Shown in pieces: positions 41,101 to 50,003 of a stretch of 64,000 bases of DNA. The DNA comes from Massilia frigida. Its GTDB lineage: Bacteria > Pseudomonadota > Gammaproteobacteria > Burkholderiales > Burkholderiaceae_D. The DNA is taken from positions 44,504-108,503 of the forward strand of contig NZ_WHJG01000027.1 in NCBI RefSeq assembly GCF_011682175.1, in the 5' to 3' direction. The notes under the pieces are model-generated. The model did no database searches and was not told the origin of the DNA. It saw only the letters and a program-made list of their open reading frames with translations. Position numbers and translations under genes: made by a program. Position 1 is the stretch's first letter. Each line of letters begins with the position of its first letter.

Positions 41101-42285
41101 CTACACCGACAGCACGTAGCGCTCGCTCTTCATGCGCCAGCTGGCGAACGCCACCGCCGCCAGGGCCGGCAGCATCGAACTGAGAAAGGTCAGCACGAAC
41201 GGCAGCGCGCCCAGGTCCTGGCCCTTGGCCAGTTCGCGCAAGAGGGTCTGGTTCGACAGCATCGGCACCACATACATCCAGGTCGCCGTCTTCAGGTCCA
41301 GCACCGACACCGCCACCCCCGGCAGCATCGGCACCAGGATCACCATGCTGAGCATGCTCTGGGCTTCCTTGAACGATTTGGCATTCATCGCCAGCGCGAT
41401 GTGCAGGCCGGCCGCGAACAGCGACAGCGGAATGGTGGCCACGCACACCAGGGCCAGCTGGGCCGAGGTAAGGCGCCAGCTCATGCCGATTTCTTCCAGC
41501 GGCAGCCAGGACAGCACGGCATGGGCCAGCGCCAGTTCCAGCGTGATGCCGATCACGGCCAGCGAGCCGGCCGCCAGCCACTTGCCAGTGATCAGCGACC
41601 ACGGACTTGCCGGCTGGGCCATCAGCACTTCGAGCGAGCGCCGCTCGCGTTCGCCGGCGGTGCTGTCGACCGCCGCCGACAAGCCGCAAATAAACGCGGG
41701 GAAAAACAGAAAGCCGAGAATGGCGCCGATCAGGCCGGCCGAGCGTGCCGCCGTGCTGCCGGTATCGAAACGCTGCAGGCGCACCGGCGCCATGGTGGCC
41801 GGCGAGACCCCGTGCGCCAGCAGGCGCGCGCTGCTGATGTTCGAACTGTAGCTATGCAGGACCTCTTCGACGTCGCGCTGGCGCTGGCTGTTGTCGCTGG
41901 CCGAGTCGTACCACAGCTCGATGCCGGCCGGCCGCATGGCCTGGTAGTGTTCGCCAAACTTGGGATCGAGGCGCAGCAGGGCCACCACCTTGCGTCCGCG
42001 CAGCAGCTCGGCGATGGCGTCTTCCTTCATCTCGCCCATCGGCACGATGGTGATGTTCTTTTGCTTGAGCTGGGCCATCAGGTTGGGCGCCTGGGCGGCA
42101 TTGACCACGGCCAGTTCCATGCCTTCGCGCTCGGAGCGGGTGGCGCGTCCGATCTGCTGGTTGAGCATGTAGCCGAGCATGAGCGGGTACATCAAGGTGA
42201 ACAGGGCCAGCAGCACCAGGGCGCGCCGGTCGCGCAGCGTTTCCTTGAATTCCTTGAGAAAAACGACCAGGAAGGCCGGCTTCAT
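41101..42285 (-). CDS. ABC-2 type permease, NatB-like
   Basis: A 394-residue membrane protein with the NatB layout: one N-terminal helix (LLALFTLMYPLMLGYML), a large extracytoplasmic loop and about five later helices ending in a short basic tail. The ATG at 42285 overlaps the stop of its ATPase gene (ATGA). The start of the open frame at 42420 lies inside the ATPase gene and was rejected. It is a paralogue of the permease at 37.3-38.4 kb, but the exported substrate is unknown. Confidence 0.9.
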   Translation of the reverse strand: MKPAFLVVFLKEFKETLRDRRALVLLALFTLMYPLMLGYMLNQQIGRATRSEREGMELAVVNAAQAPNLMAQLKQKNITIVPMGEMKEDAIAELLRGRKVVALLRLDPKFGEHYQAMRPAGIELWYDSASDNSQRQRDVEEVLHSYSSNISSARLLAHGVSPATMAPVRLQRFDTGSTAARSAGLIGAILGFLFFPAFICGLSAAVDSTAGERERRSLEVLMAQPASPWSLITGKWLAAGSLAVIGITLELALAHAVLSWLPLEEIGMSWRLTSAQLALVCVATIPLSLFAAGLHIALAMNAKSFKEAQSMLSMVILVPMLPGVAVSVLDLKTATWMYVVPMLSNQTLLRELAKGQDLGALPFVLTFLSSMLPALAAVAFASWRMKSERYVLSV

Positions 42286-43013
42286 GCTGCGATTCCTTCT
42301 TCGCCGACCAGGCTGACGAAGGCGTCTTCGAGATTGGCGATGCCGGTGCGCCGGCACAGTTCCTGGGGCGAACCCTGGGCCACGGTATGGCCCTTGGCGA
42401 TGACGATCACGTCGTCGCACAGGTGCGTCACTTCCTGCATCACGTGGGTGGCCATGATCACGCAGCAGCCGTCGCGCCGCAGGGCGGTGAGGGCGGTGCG
42501 CAGGGCGCGCGTGCTCATCACGTCCAGCCCGCGGCTCGGTTCGTCGAGCAGCAGGTGGCGCGGCTTGTGCAGCAGGGTGCGCGCCAGCGCGACCTTGATG
42601 CGCTGGCCTTGCGAAAAGCCCTTGGCGCGCCGCTCCAGGATGTCTTGCATGGCCAGCAGGTCGGCCACTTCATCGATGCGGCGCTGCACCGTGGCCATGC
42701 TCATGCCGTTCAGCTCGCCGAAATAGGCCAGGTATTCGCGCGTGCTCAGGCGCTCGTACAGGCCGAACTGGTCGGTCAGGAAGCCGATATCCTTGCGCAC
42801 CGCCATCGGATCGATGGCCGGGTCGATGCCGCCGATGCTGATGCTGCCCTGGTCGCGCTTGAGCAAGCCGACCAGCAGGCGCAGCAGGGTGGTCTTGCCG
42901 GCCCCGTTCGGACCGAGCAGGGCCGTGATCTGGCCGTCGGCGGCCGTGAAGCTGACGCCGCCCAGCGCTTGCAAGGTGCCGAACTGTTTGCGTACATCGT
43001 TTACTACAATCAT
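42282..43013 (-). CDS. ABC transporter ATP-binding protein, NatA-like
   Basis: A 243-residue ATPase with Walker [13 protein letters not shown], signature KGFSQGQRIK and Walker B LLLDEPSRGLD. Its stop overlaps the start of the NatB-like permease by 4 bases, so the two are translationally coupled. The first of the gene pair is separated by only 16 bases from the secreted hydrolase that lies upstream, so a three-gene operon is likely. Confidence 0.94.
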   Translation of the reverse strand: MIVVNDVRKQFGTLQALGGVSFTAADGQITALLGPNGAGKTTLLRLLVGLLKRDQGSISIGGIDPAIDPMAVRKDIGFLTDQFGLYERLSTREYLAYFGELNGMSMATVQRRIDEVADLLAMQDILERRAKGFSQGQRIKVALARTLLHKPRHLLLDEPSRGLDVMSTRALRTALTALRRDGCCVIMATHVMQEVTHLCDDVIVIAKGHTVAQGSPQELCRRTGIANLEDAFVSLVGEEGIAA

Positions 43014-43029
43014 CGTGGCCTCGGGCTAT

Positions 43030-44469
43030 TCAAGGATGCGGACCGGCGCTGCCGATCTGGAAGTTGGCGGCCGGAATGTCATTCAGGCAATGGGCGATCA
43101 CTGGTTTCTGCGGCGCGTCGAGAAATTCGCGCAGCAGGCGCGGCGCGCAGCCGAGCGCGGAAATGCCGTGGCCGGCGTTGGCCACCACCAAGTGCTGGGC
43201 CTTGGGAATGTGGCGCGCGGCGGCCTCGGCGCGGCGCGGGGGCGTCACCGGATCGAGCGCGCCCGACAGCAGCAAGGCCGGCGCCAGGATCGGGCTGGGC
43301 GCGCGCCAGACGACCGCCGGGACCTTGATCGACTTGCACAGCGCGATCAATTGCCCCACGCGGCCACCGCCGAGGAAGGAATTGCGGGCATCCTCGGCCA
43401 GCAATTGCGGCGTCATGCGTGGATAATCCTCGGCACAGATCACGGCCATGTGCAGCACCAGCGCGGTACCGCCTTCGCCCGCCAGGTCGGTGGCGACGTT
43501 GCGGCGCGCTACAAACGGCGCCCAGCGACCCAGATGGGCGCTGTGGATCAGGAACGGCAGGCGGCGTGCGTCCAGCGCCGAATACAGCACATTGTGCACG
43601 GTGCTCAGGAAGCGCTCCTTGGTCAGGTTCATCTGCAAGGGCTCGGCGGTGCGCGGATTGGACAGGGTCAGCGGCACCGGAGCGGCGCTGACCTTGGCCA
43701 GCAAGCCGTCGAACTCGGCGCGCAGCGCGGGGTAAGCCTTGTTGCAGTCGGCGTCGGCCGTGCATTGGCGGAACAGGGCTTCGAGCGCTGCCTGGCCGTC
43801 GCGCCCGCCGGCCGGGATGACCTGGTCGGGCGCGGCCACGCCATCGAGCACCAGGCTGCGCACCGCGTGCGGAAAGGCGCGCGCGTACGCCTGGCCGAGG
43901 CGGGTGCCGTACGAGGCCCCCCACACGTTAATCGTCTGGTAGCCGAGCGCCAGGCGCACCTGTTCGATATCGCGCGCGGCGTGTTCGGTGGTGTAGGCCG
44001 ACAGCGGCTGGCTGACGCCGGCCAGGCAGGCGCGCACGGCGGCCATCTGCTCGTCGTCGTTGAGGTTGTCGGGCAAGGTGGTGTCATCACAGTCGAGCTT
44101 GCCAGAGAGGCCGGTGCCGCGCTGGTCGATGAACACGATGTCGCGCGTGGCGCGGGTGCGCCGGAACATGGCGTTCAGCACCGGCAGCACATCGCTGCCG
44201 GCCTGGCCGGGGCCGCCCGCCAGCACGAACAGGGGATCGGGGCGCGCCGATTCGCGGAAGGCCGGCGCCACGGTGATGTGCAGCGCCAGGGTCGGGCCGG
44301 TCGGCTGGCGGTAATCGAGAGGCACGGCCAGTGTGCTGCAGCGCAAGCCTTCTTCGGAACCGGGCAGGTGGCAGGTGCGGCTGGCCGGGGCCGCGCCGGC
44401 CAGGCAGGGCGCGGCCAGCGCCGCCAGCAAGGAGAGCAGTGAAGCGGCAAGGCGATAGGTCAATGTCAC
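43030..44469 (-). CDS. Secreted alpha/beta hydrolase, tripeptidyl-aminopeptidase-like
   Basis: A 479-residue exported hydrolase. Start was set at GTG 44469, which follows GGGAG by 5 bases; the frame is open 30 bases further. A signal peptide (LAASLLSLLAALAAPCLAGA) is followed by the hydrolase fold: oxyanion strand FVLAGGPGQAGS, DQRGTGLSG, nucleophile elbow WGASYGTRLG, late Asp in SGALDPVTPP and His in NAGHGIS. The C-terminal region fits the TAP-like domain. It precedes the natA-natB pair by 16 bases, so peptide release and export may be linked; this is inference. Confidence 0.9.
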   Translation of the reverse strand: MTLTYRLAASLLSLLAALAAPCLAGAAPASRTCHLPGSEEGLRCSTLAVPLDYRQPTGPTLALHITVAPAFRESARPDPLFVLAGGPGQAGSDVLPVLNAMFRRTRATRDIVFIDQRGTGLSGKLDCDDTTLPDNLNDDEQMAAVRACLAGVSQPLSAYTTEHAARDIEQVRLALGYQTINVWGASYGTRLGQAYARAFPHAVRSLVLDGVAAPDQVIPAGGRDGQAALEALFRQCTADADCNKAYPALRAEFDGLLAKVSAAPVPLTLSNPRTAEPLQMNLTKERFLSTVHNVLYSALDARRLPFLIHSAHLGRWAPFVARRNVATDLAGEGGTALVLHMAVICAEDYPRMTPQLLAEDARNSFLGGGRVGQLIALCKSIKVPAVVWRAPSPILAPALLLSGALDPVTPPRRAEAAARHIPKAQHLVVANAGHGISALGCAPRLLREFLDAPQKPVIAHCLNDIPAANFQIGSAGPHP

Positions 44470-44797
44470 GAGGTCTCCCGACGATAAGTGCTCAGGCATA
44501 GTAGATTGACACTGTTTCCGGGGTCAAGAAAGTTTTTTTCGGTTAATGAAACAGGCACTGTGGTGCAGTCTAGGATGGGGCATGGCGCCGGCGTTTGCGA
44601 TTTCTCTAGAGAATGTGCCGATGTCATTTCGCTACCGCCGCAACAGGCGTGGAAGGGCTTGACTCGGCCATGGCGAGTACGCTATAGTAGCCGGCTTTCC
44701 GTTTGCTCAGGAAAAGACAATAAGGCAGAGTCCGCGGGCAGTCCAAGCGGAACCACCATTTGAGCGATTTAATAAGTTTTATATTTAGGAAGTCAAC
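44470..44797. other. Divergent regulatory region of hydrolase gene and rplM
   Basis: 328 bases between the divergent hydrolase and rplM. It carries the rplM promoter (listed separately) and a leader of about 100 bases. No other gene is supported; short frames here look like chance. Confidence 0.6.
44659..44688 (+). promoter_or_regulatory. Sigma-70 promoter of rplM-rpsI
   Basis: TTGACT (-35, 44659-44664) and TATAGT (-10, 44683-44688) are 18 bases apart, five of six matches each to the consensus. Transcription would begin at about 44695, giving a leader of about 100 bases to rplM. Such leaders often carry ribosomal autoregulation. Confidence 0.75.
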
Positions 44798-45232
44798 ATG
44801 AAAACTTTTTCCGCTAAGGGACATGAAGTCCAGCGCGATTGGTTCGTGGTTGACGCGACGGATCTGATCCTCGGACGTGTTGCCAGCGAAGTGGCACTCC
44901 GGTTGCGCGGCAAACACAAACCCGAATTCACTCCGCACGTCGACACGGGCGATTTCATCGTCGTGATCAACGCAGGTAAACTGCGCGTGACCGGTACCAA
45001 GGCAACCGAGAAGACGTACTACCGTCACTCGGGCTACCCAGGTGGTATCTACGAAACCAACTTCAAGAAAATGCAAGAGCGTTTTCCTGGTCGCGCGCTT
45101 GAAAAAGCGGTCAAGGGCATGCTGCCTAAAGGCCCGCTTGGCTACGCCATGATCAAGAAGCTCAAAGTGTACGCGGAAGGTTCCCACCCGCACGCTGCCC
45201 AGCAACCTACAGCACTCGTGCTGTTCAAGTAA
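44798..45232 (+). CDS. rplM: 50S ribosomal protein L13
   Basis: A 144-residue ribosomal protein of typical length (142-145). Family landmarks are [32 protein letters not shown] and the basic [20 protein letters not shown] near the end. The start [11 protein letters not shown] is standard, with ribosome site AGGAAG 6 bases before. The gene is first in the classic rplM-rpsI operon, with rpsI following after 9 bases. Confidence 0.98.
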   Translation: MKTFSAKGHEVQRDWFVVDATDLILGRVASEVALRLRGKHKPEFTPHVDTGDFIVVINAGKLRVTGTKATEKTYYRHSGYPGGIYETNFKKMQERFPGRALEKAVKGMLPKGPLGYAMIKKLKVYAEGSHPHAAQQPTALVLFK

Positions 45233-45241
45233 GGAGCTGAC

Positions 45242-45634
45242 ATGATCGGTAACTACAATTACGGCACCGGCCGTCGCAAGAGTGCAGTCGCTCGCGTCTT
45301 CATCAAAGTTGGCACTGGCCAGATCATCGTTAACGGCAAACCAGCCGCTGACTACTTCTCGCGCGAAACGGGCCTGATGGTCATCCGTCAACCGCTGGAA
45401 CTGACCGGCAATGTCGAGCGTTTCGACATCAAGGTCAACGTTCACGGTGGTGGCGAGTCCGGCCAGGCTGGCGCGGTCCGTCACGGCATCACCCGTGCAC
45501 TGATCGACTACGACGCATCGTTGAAGGGCGACCTGGCACGTGCCGGTTTCGTTACCCGCGATGCACGTGAAGTCGAGCGTAAAAAAGTTGGTCTGCGCAA
45601 AGCACGTCGCGCAAAGCAATTCTCGAAGCGTTAA
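45242..45634 (+). CDS. rpsI: 30S ribosomal protein S9
   Basis: A 130-residue ribosomal protein. Landmarks are [32 protein letters not shown] and the basic C-terminal tail [11 protein letters not shown] that reaches the P site. The ribosome site AAGGAG precedes it. It is co-transcribed with rplM, and a strong hairpin follows. Confidence 0.98.
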   Translation: MIGNYNYGTGRRKSAVARVFIKVGTGQIIVNGKPAADYFSRETGLMVIRQPLELTGNVERFDIKVNVHGGGESGQAGAVRHGITRALIDYDASLKGDLARAGFVTRDAREVERKKVGLRKARRAKQFSKR

Positions 45635-45669
45635 TTCGCCTCCAGCGCGCACTTCGGTGCGCCGCTCTC

Positions 45670-45706
45670 AAAAAAGCCGCCGACTGCGAAGTCAGGCGGC
45701 TTTTTT
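45670..45706 (+). terminator. Rho-independent terminator of rplM-rpsI
   Basis: AAAAAAGCCGCC pairs with GGCGGCTTTTTT around an inner GACT/AGTC stem with loop GCGA and one bulged A, followed by T's. It lies 36 bases after the rpsI stop. The A-tract on the left makes it bidirectional in principle. Confidence 0.9.
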
Positions 45707-45726
45707 GTTTTTGTTTCCCAGCCGCT

Positions 45727-45973
45727 GACAACCGGGGTCAGAGCTCTGATTCGCAATTAATTGCCGACTCGCACTGAATTGGTGAGCGACCTTGCTGCTG
45801 ACGGCCGACAATCGCGCATGTCCGGACAAACGCGCTGACAACCGGTGACAACCGGGGTCTGACCTCCGACAACCGGGGTCAGAGCTCTGATTCGCAATTA
45901 ATTGCCGACTCGCACTGAATCGGTGAGCGACCTTGCTGCTGACGGCCGACAATCGCGCATGTCCGGACAAACG
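45727..45973. repeat. Two 106-base direct repeats upstream of argC
   Basis: The copies at 45727-45832 and 45868-45973 differ at one base (T at 45780, C at 45921). Each begins GACAACCGGGGTCAGAGCTC and ends ATGTCCGGACAAACG. They are separated by 35 bases that also carry CCGGTGACAACCGGGGTC strings. The 20-base start of the unit recurs inverted at 46043-46062. No gene is present. Confidence 0.92.
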
Positions 45974-46032
45974 TGCCTAACTTCGCCGTGGTGAGGCAGC
46001 ATCCGCCGATGTGCGAGCCCGGATTTCCCCAA

Positions 46033-46116
46033 ATGTTGCTAGTCAGAGCTCTGACCCCGGTTGTGCAACAAATTGCAATCGTCAAAGATGTTGCTAATCA
46101 GAGGTCAGACCCCGGT
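46033..46116. repeat. Inverted copies of the GGGGTCAGAGCTCTGA element
   Basis: TCAGAGCTCTGACCCCGGTT at 46043-46062 is the exact reverse complement of 45730-45749. A second, variant copy (GCTAATCAGAGGTCAGAC...) ends near 46116. Both are preceded by ATGTTGCTA, so this part is itself a direct repeat of about 55 bases period. It is part of a dispersed repeat family just upstream of argC. Confidence 0.8.
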
Positions 46117-46220
46117 GTGGCGGTTTTTGGGGTTCGGTAGCGCTGCGCAGCGTTTTGCTTGCGCTGTTAGAATCACCATCTTTCGGGCCAGGCCCCACCA
46201 TTTACTCTCAAGGAATAGAT

Positions 46221-47258
46221 ATGATCAAAGTTGGCATCGTCGGCGGTACGGGTTACACGGGCGTGGAATTGCTGCGACTGCTGTCGGTCCACCCTGATGT
46301 GGAGCTGACCGCGATTACCTCGCGCAAGGAAGATGGCTTGCCTGTCGCGGATATGTTTCCTTCGCTGCGCGGCAAGGTCAACCTGGCGTTTTCCGCCCCC
46401 GACAAGGTCGACCTGAGCAAGTGCGATGTGGTCTTCTTCGCCACCCCGCACGGCGTGGCCATGGCCCAGGCGCCCGCGCTGCTGGCCGCCGGCGTCAAGG
46501 TCATCGACCTGGCCGCCGATTTTCGCCTGAAAGACCAGGCGACCTTCGAGCAGTGGTACAAGATTCCGCACACTTGCCCGGACCTGCTGGAAGAGGCCGT
46601 CTACGGCTTGCCGGAGCTGAACCGCGAAGCCGTCAAGAATGCGCGCCTGATCGCTAATCCGGGTTGCTATCCGACCACGATGCAGCTGGGTTTCGTGCCG
46701 CTGCTCAAGGCGAACCTGATCGATGCCAGCGCCCTGATCGCGGACGCCAAGTCGGGCGTGTCGGGCGCCGGCCGCAAGGCGGAAATCGGGACCCTGTTCT
46801 CCGAGTCGAGCGACAATTTCAAGGCTTACGGCGTGTCCGGCCACCGCCACACCCCGGAAACCGTGGCTCAGCTGCAGCGTTTCACCGGCTTGCCGGTACG
46901 CCTGATCTTCACGCCGCACCTGGTGCCGATGATCCGCGGCATGCATTCGACCCTGTACGCGCGCCTGACCACCGAGATCAGCAACGAGGCGTTGCAGGAA
47001 TTGTTCGAGAGCACCTACAAGGACGCGGCTTTCGTCGATGTAATGCCGTTCGGCTCGCATCCGGAAACCCGTTCGACGCGCGGCTCGAACATGTTGCGCC
47101 TGGCGCTGCATCGTCCGGACAACGGCAATACCTTGGTCATCCTGGTGGTCCAGGATAATCTGGTCAAGGGCGCTTCCGGCCAGGCGATCCAGTGCATGAA
47201 CCTGATGTTCGGCCTGGACGAAACGCTGGGCTTGCAGCAGGTCGCGCTGCTGCCGTAA
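46221..47258 (+). CDS. argC: N-acetyl-gamma-glutamyl-phosphate reductase
   Basis: A 345-residue NADPH-dependent enzyme of arginine synthesis (third step). The N-terminal Rossmann motif is [18 protein letters not shown], the catalytic cysteine lies in [13 protein letters not shown], and the substrate region [11 protein letters not shown] is conserved. Start was set at ATG 46221, with AAGGA 7 bases before it; the frame is open to 46155. It stands alone after a repeat-rich gap. Confidence 0.97.
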   Translation: MIKVGIVGGTGYTGVELLRLLSVHPDVELTAITSRKEDGLPVADMFPSLRGKVNLAFSAPDKVDLSKCDVVFFATPHGVAMAQAPALLAAGVKVIDLAADFRLKDQATFEQWYKIPHTCPDLLEEAVYGLPELNREAVKNARLIANPGCYPTTMQLGFVPLLKANLIDASALIADAKSGVSGAGRKAEIGTLFSESSDNFKAYGVSGHRHTPETVAQLQRFTGLPVRLIFTPHLVPMIRGMHSTLYARLTTEISNEALQELFESTYKDAAFVDVMPFGSHPETRSTRGSNMLRLALHRPDNGNTLVILVVQDNLVKGASGQAIQCMNLMFGLDETLGLQQVALLP

Positions 47259-47322
47259 GGCATTACAATAGCGGGAAGCGCCGCCGCTTCCCGCTGCCCG
47301 CAATATTGAATTTTAATTAAAC

Positions 47323-47351
47323 TTTCAATTTAGCCAAGTAGTCTTTATGAT
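47323..47351 (+). promoter_or_regulatory. Likely promoter of the first PEP-CTERM gene
   Basis: TTTCAA and TATGAT are 17 bases apart, and TATGAT lies 33 bases before the start codon. The same TATGAT, at the same 33-base distance, and an upstream TGAATTTTAATTAA (47307-47320) recur in front of the tandem paralogue, so the promoter region was duplicated too. Confidence 0.5.
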
Positions 47352-47383
47352 GGGTCGTGTTTACTCACCATCGAAAGACGCTC

Positions 47384-48508
47384 ATGCGATTCGTCCGCTC
47401 CCTGTTGTCCGCCCTCGTGCTCGGCATCTTCGCCGCGCCCGCGCTTGCCGCCCCCTCCTACGCAGTCACGACGCTCAATACCGGCCAGTATGATCAATGG
47501 CGCCTGATCGACAACGCCGGCACCCTGTACGGTTCGTCAAACTGGCGTACGGCATTTCATGCCGGCGGCAGCACCACGGTGGTGCATGTCAGCACGAGTC
47601 CGTTTCCCACCGGTGAAATCACGGCCATCAGCAATGCCGGCCATATGGCCAGCTACGAATACTGGACCACCATTGGCGACGTCGTCACAGCCAGTGGCTA
47701 CCTGACGGTCAACGGCGTTACCACGGACCTCGGTGGGTTCAGCCATCAAAGCGGCCCTGCGGACACGTTTTCCCATGGGGTCAACAATGCCGGCACGGTG
47801 GTGGGCAGTTCAAGCACCAATCTGCGCCTGCCGGGAGGCGATCCGCATTATCCGCGCTTCGCCAGCCATGCTTATGTGTACAGCGACAATAAAATGAAGG
47901 ACCTGGGCACGCTGGGAGGCACCCACAGCAGCGCCTTGGGCATCAATGCCGCCGGGACCATCGTGGGCAGCGCTGAAAACGCCAACCACCAGGATCGCGC
48001 CTTTATTTATCAGAACGGCCGCATGAGCGACCTGGGCGGCTTCAGTAGCGGCAGCAGTCTGGCAAGCGGCATCAATGATGCCGGCACGATCATTGGCCAG
48101 TCCGCACGCGACAGCAGCGACTATGTGAAGTCGGCCTTTGTGTACGCAAATGGCGCGATGACCGATCTGGGCTGGGGGGCGCAACGCAGTTCGACTGCCG
48201 TCGATATCAACGAGCTGGGCCAGATCATCGGTTACGGCGCCGATGCGAGCGGCCAGCAACGGGGCTTCATTTATCAACATGGCCAGTTGCTGCAGCTCGA
48301 CACGGCCCTCGATCCTCTGGACAACTGGATCGTCAAGGCCACCTACAGCATCAACGATCATGGCCTGATCCTGGCCGATGCCTGCAAGCTGGGCGTGTGC
48401 GGCACGGTTCTGCTGAGCCCGGTTCCAGAGCCGGAAACCTACGCAATGATGCTGGCCGGCCTCGGTTTGCTCGGGTTTTGCGCACGCCGCCGCGCACGCG
48501 CCGCCTAA
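47384..48508 (+). CDS. HAF-repeat PEP-CTERM exported protein (copy 1)
   Basis: A 374-residue extracytoplasmic protein. A signal peptide (FVRSLLSALVLGIFAAPALA) precedes a beta-rich body with HAF-type repeats such as DLGTLGGTHSSALGINAAG, ASGINDAGTIIGQS and VDINELGQIIGYG. The C-terminus is a standard PEP-CTERM sorting signal: VPEPETYAMMLAGL then GLLGF and RRRARAA. It should be cut by an exosortase and handed to the surface. The start at 47384 is the family form; the frame is open to 47357. The following gene is a tandem paralogue. Confidence 0.9.
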   Translation: MRFVRSLLSALVLGIFAAPALAAPSYAVTTLNTGQYDQWRLIDNAGTLYGSSNWRTAFHAGGSTTVVHVSTSPFPTGEITAISNAGHMASYEYWTTIGDVVTASGYLTVNGVTTDLGGFSHQSGPADTFSHGVNNAGTVVGSSSTNLRLPGGDPHYPRFASHAYVYSDNKMKDLGTLGGTHSSALGINAAGTIVGSAENANHQDRAFIYQNGRMSDLGGFSSGSSLASGINDAGTIIGQSARDSSDYVKSAFVYANGAMTDLGWGAQRSSTAVDINELGQIIGYGADASGQQRGFIYQHGQLLQLDTALDPLDNWIVKATYSINDHGLILADACKLGVCGTVLLSPVPEPETYAMMLAGLGLLGFCARRRARAA

Positions 48509-48558
48509 GCTGCCCAGCGTGCCGCAGGTCGCCCGGCTGGCGTAAAGCGCCACGCCAT

Positions 48559-48597
48559 GGGCAGGGACGGGTCTCACTGGCCGCATTGTCCCTGCCC
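48559..48597 (+). terminator. Hairpin after PEP-CTERM copy 1
   Basis: GGGCAGGGAC and GTCCCTGCCC are perfect 10-base arms around a 19-base loop, about 50 bases after the stop. No U-tract follows, so it could be a processing or stabilising hairpin instead. Confidence 0.4.
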
Positions 48598-48637
48598 GTG
48601 CCAGCCGCGCCATCGGAAAAATGAATTTTAATTAATA

Positions 48638-48667
48638 TTAACTTTTGGTTATTTTTTCATCTATGAT
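48638..48667 (+). promoter_or_regulatory. Likely promoter of the second PEP-CTERM gene
   Basis: TTAACT and TATGAT (18-base spacer), with TATGAT 33 bases before the start and TGAATTTTAATTAA at 48622-48635. Element order and distances match those of copy 1, which makes both more credible. Confidence 0.5.
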
Positions 48668-48699
48668 GGCTGGTATTCATCCATCACAGAAAGCCGTTC

Positions 48700-49971
48700 A
48701 TGAAATTTGGCCGCTCCCTGCTGTCCGCCCTGTTGCTGGGCATGTTCGCCGCACCCGTGTTCGCCGCCGCCCCTTCCTATTCGGTCACGATGCTCGACAC
48801 AGGCGCGTACGAAAACTGGCGCCTGATCGACAATGCCGGTACGCTGTATGGCCAGGCCAGGGGCTTTTCCGCCTATCATTCCGGGGGCGCGACCCATGTG
48901 ATGCATGTCAGCTCGAGCCAGAACCCCGAGGGCAGCGTCACCGCCATCAGCAACGCCGGCCATATCGCCAGTTCCGAATACTGGACGCTTGGGACAGAGA
49001 TCCCCTCCGTCGACGGCTATCTGACCGTGAACGGCGTCACCACGCATCTTCGCGCGCTGGGCAACTATTACACGCGCCTGGATACCTGGGCAAACGGCGT
49101 CAACAATGATGGCACCGTGGTGGGCAGCTCGCGCACCGATATCAGGCTGCCGGGCGGCGACCCGTATTACCCGCGCTTTGCCGTGCATGCCTATGCGTAC
49201 AGTAACGGTGCCATGAGCGATCTCGGTACCCTCGGCGGCACGCACAGCAGTGCTGCGGCCATCAATGCCGGCGCCACCATCGTGGGCAATGCCGACGACA
49301 AGGACGGGCGCAAGCGTGCCTTCATTTATGAAAATGGCCACATGGCCGACCTCGGCGCGTTTGAAGGCGGCATCAGCCGGGCCCAGGATATCAACGACAC
49401 TGGCCTCATCATCGGACAGTCCACGCACACCCGCGACCAGGGCCTGCTGTCAGCCTTTTTGTATTCCAACGGCGTCATGAACGACCTGGGCTGGTCGCCG
49501 CACTACACGTCCAGCGCCGTCGACATCAACAATCTGGGCCAGGTGATCGGTTACGGGGCCGATGCCGACGGCCAGCAACATGGCTTCATTTACCAGAATG
49601 GCCAGTTGGTGCAGCTCGACACGGTGGTCGATCCGAGCGCCAACTGGGTCATCAGGAACACCTACAGCATCAATGATCATGGCCTGATCCTGGCCAACGC
49701 GTGCAAGCTCGGCGTCTGCGGCACAGTCTTGTTGAGCCCGGTTCCGGAACCGGAAACCTACGCGCTGATGCTGGCCGGCCTGGGTTTGCTCGGTTTTTGC
49801 GCGCGCCGCCGTAGCCGCGCCAGAGCGAGCGCAAAGCAATCGCTTGAATTCCAGCCGGATGGCCGCATTGTAGGTACAGTGGCATACCACCGCCCCGGCC
49901 TGCGCCGGGGTGTGGCATTTGACGGTCGCCGGCAGTGGTCTGTGAGCGTGACTTGTCCCAACAGTCTATAA
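48700..49971 (+). CDS. HAF-repeat PEP-CTERM exported protein (copy 2) with C-terminal extension
   Basis: A 423-residue tandem paralogue of copy 1: same signal peptide type (FGRSLLSALLLGMFAAPVFA), same HAF-type repeats (DLGTLGGTHSSAAAINAGA, VDINNLGQVIGYG) and the same sorting signal VPEPETYALMLAGL. Copy 1 ends 7 residues after FCARRR, but here the frame runs on for about 45 more residues (up to QWSVSVTCPNSL). The tail shows no homology to the rest and lies over the erpA promoter region. Sorting signals normally sit at the very end, so this may block exosortase processing. Loss of the old stop codon is the simplest cause. Confidence 0.88.
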   Translation: MKFGRSLLSALLLGMFAAPVFAAAPSYSVTMLDTGAYENWRLIDNAGTLYGQARGFSAYHSGGATHVMHVSSSQNPEGSVTAISNAGHIASSEYWTLGTEIPSVDGYLTVNGVTTHLRALGNYYTRLDTWANGVNNDGTVVGSSRTDIRLPGGDPYYPRFAVHAYAYSNGAMSDLGTLGGTHSSAAAINAGATIVGNADDKDGRKRAFIYENGHMADLGAFEGGISRAQDINDTGLIIGQSTHTRDQGLLSAFLYSNGVMNDLGWSPHYTSSAVDINNLGQVIGYGADADGQQHGFIYQNGQLVQLDTVVDPSANWVIRNTYSINDHGLILANACKLGVCGTVLLSPVPEPETYALMLAGLGLLGFCARRRSRARASAKQSLEFQPDGRIVGTVAYHRPGLRRGVAFDGRRQWSVSVTCPNSL

Positions 49972-49972
49972 T
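49967..49972 (+). promoter_or_regulatory. Candidate -10 box of erpA
   Basis: A perfect TATAAT 31 bases before the erpA start. It overlaps the stop codon (49969-49971) of the extended PEP-CTERM gene. No good -35 box is seen at 16-18 bases, so other control may be needed. Confidence 0.45.
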
Positions 49973-50003
49973 GACGCATATCCGTTCCCAGTAGGAGTTC
50001 CAA

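Noticed and set aside
45727..45973. CRISPR array
   Set aside because: Only two long copies are present and the unit is 106 bases, far from CRISPR repeat size, with no cas genes.
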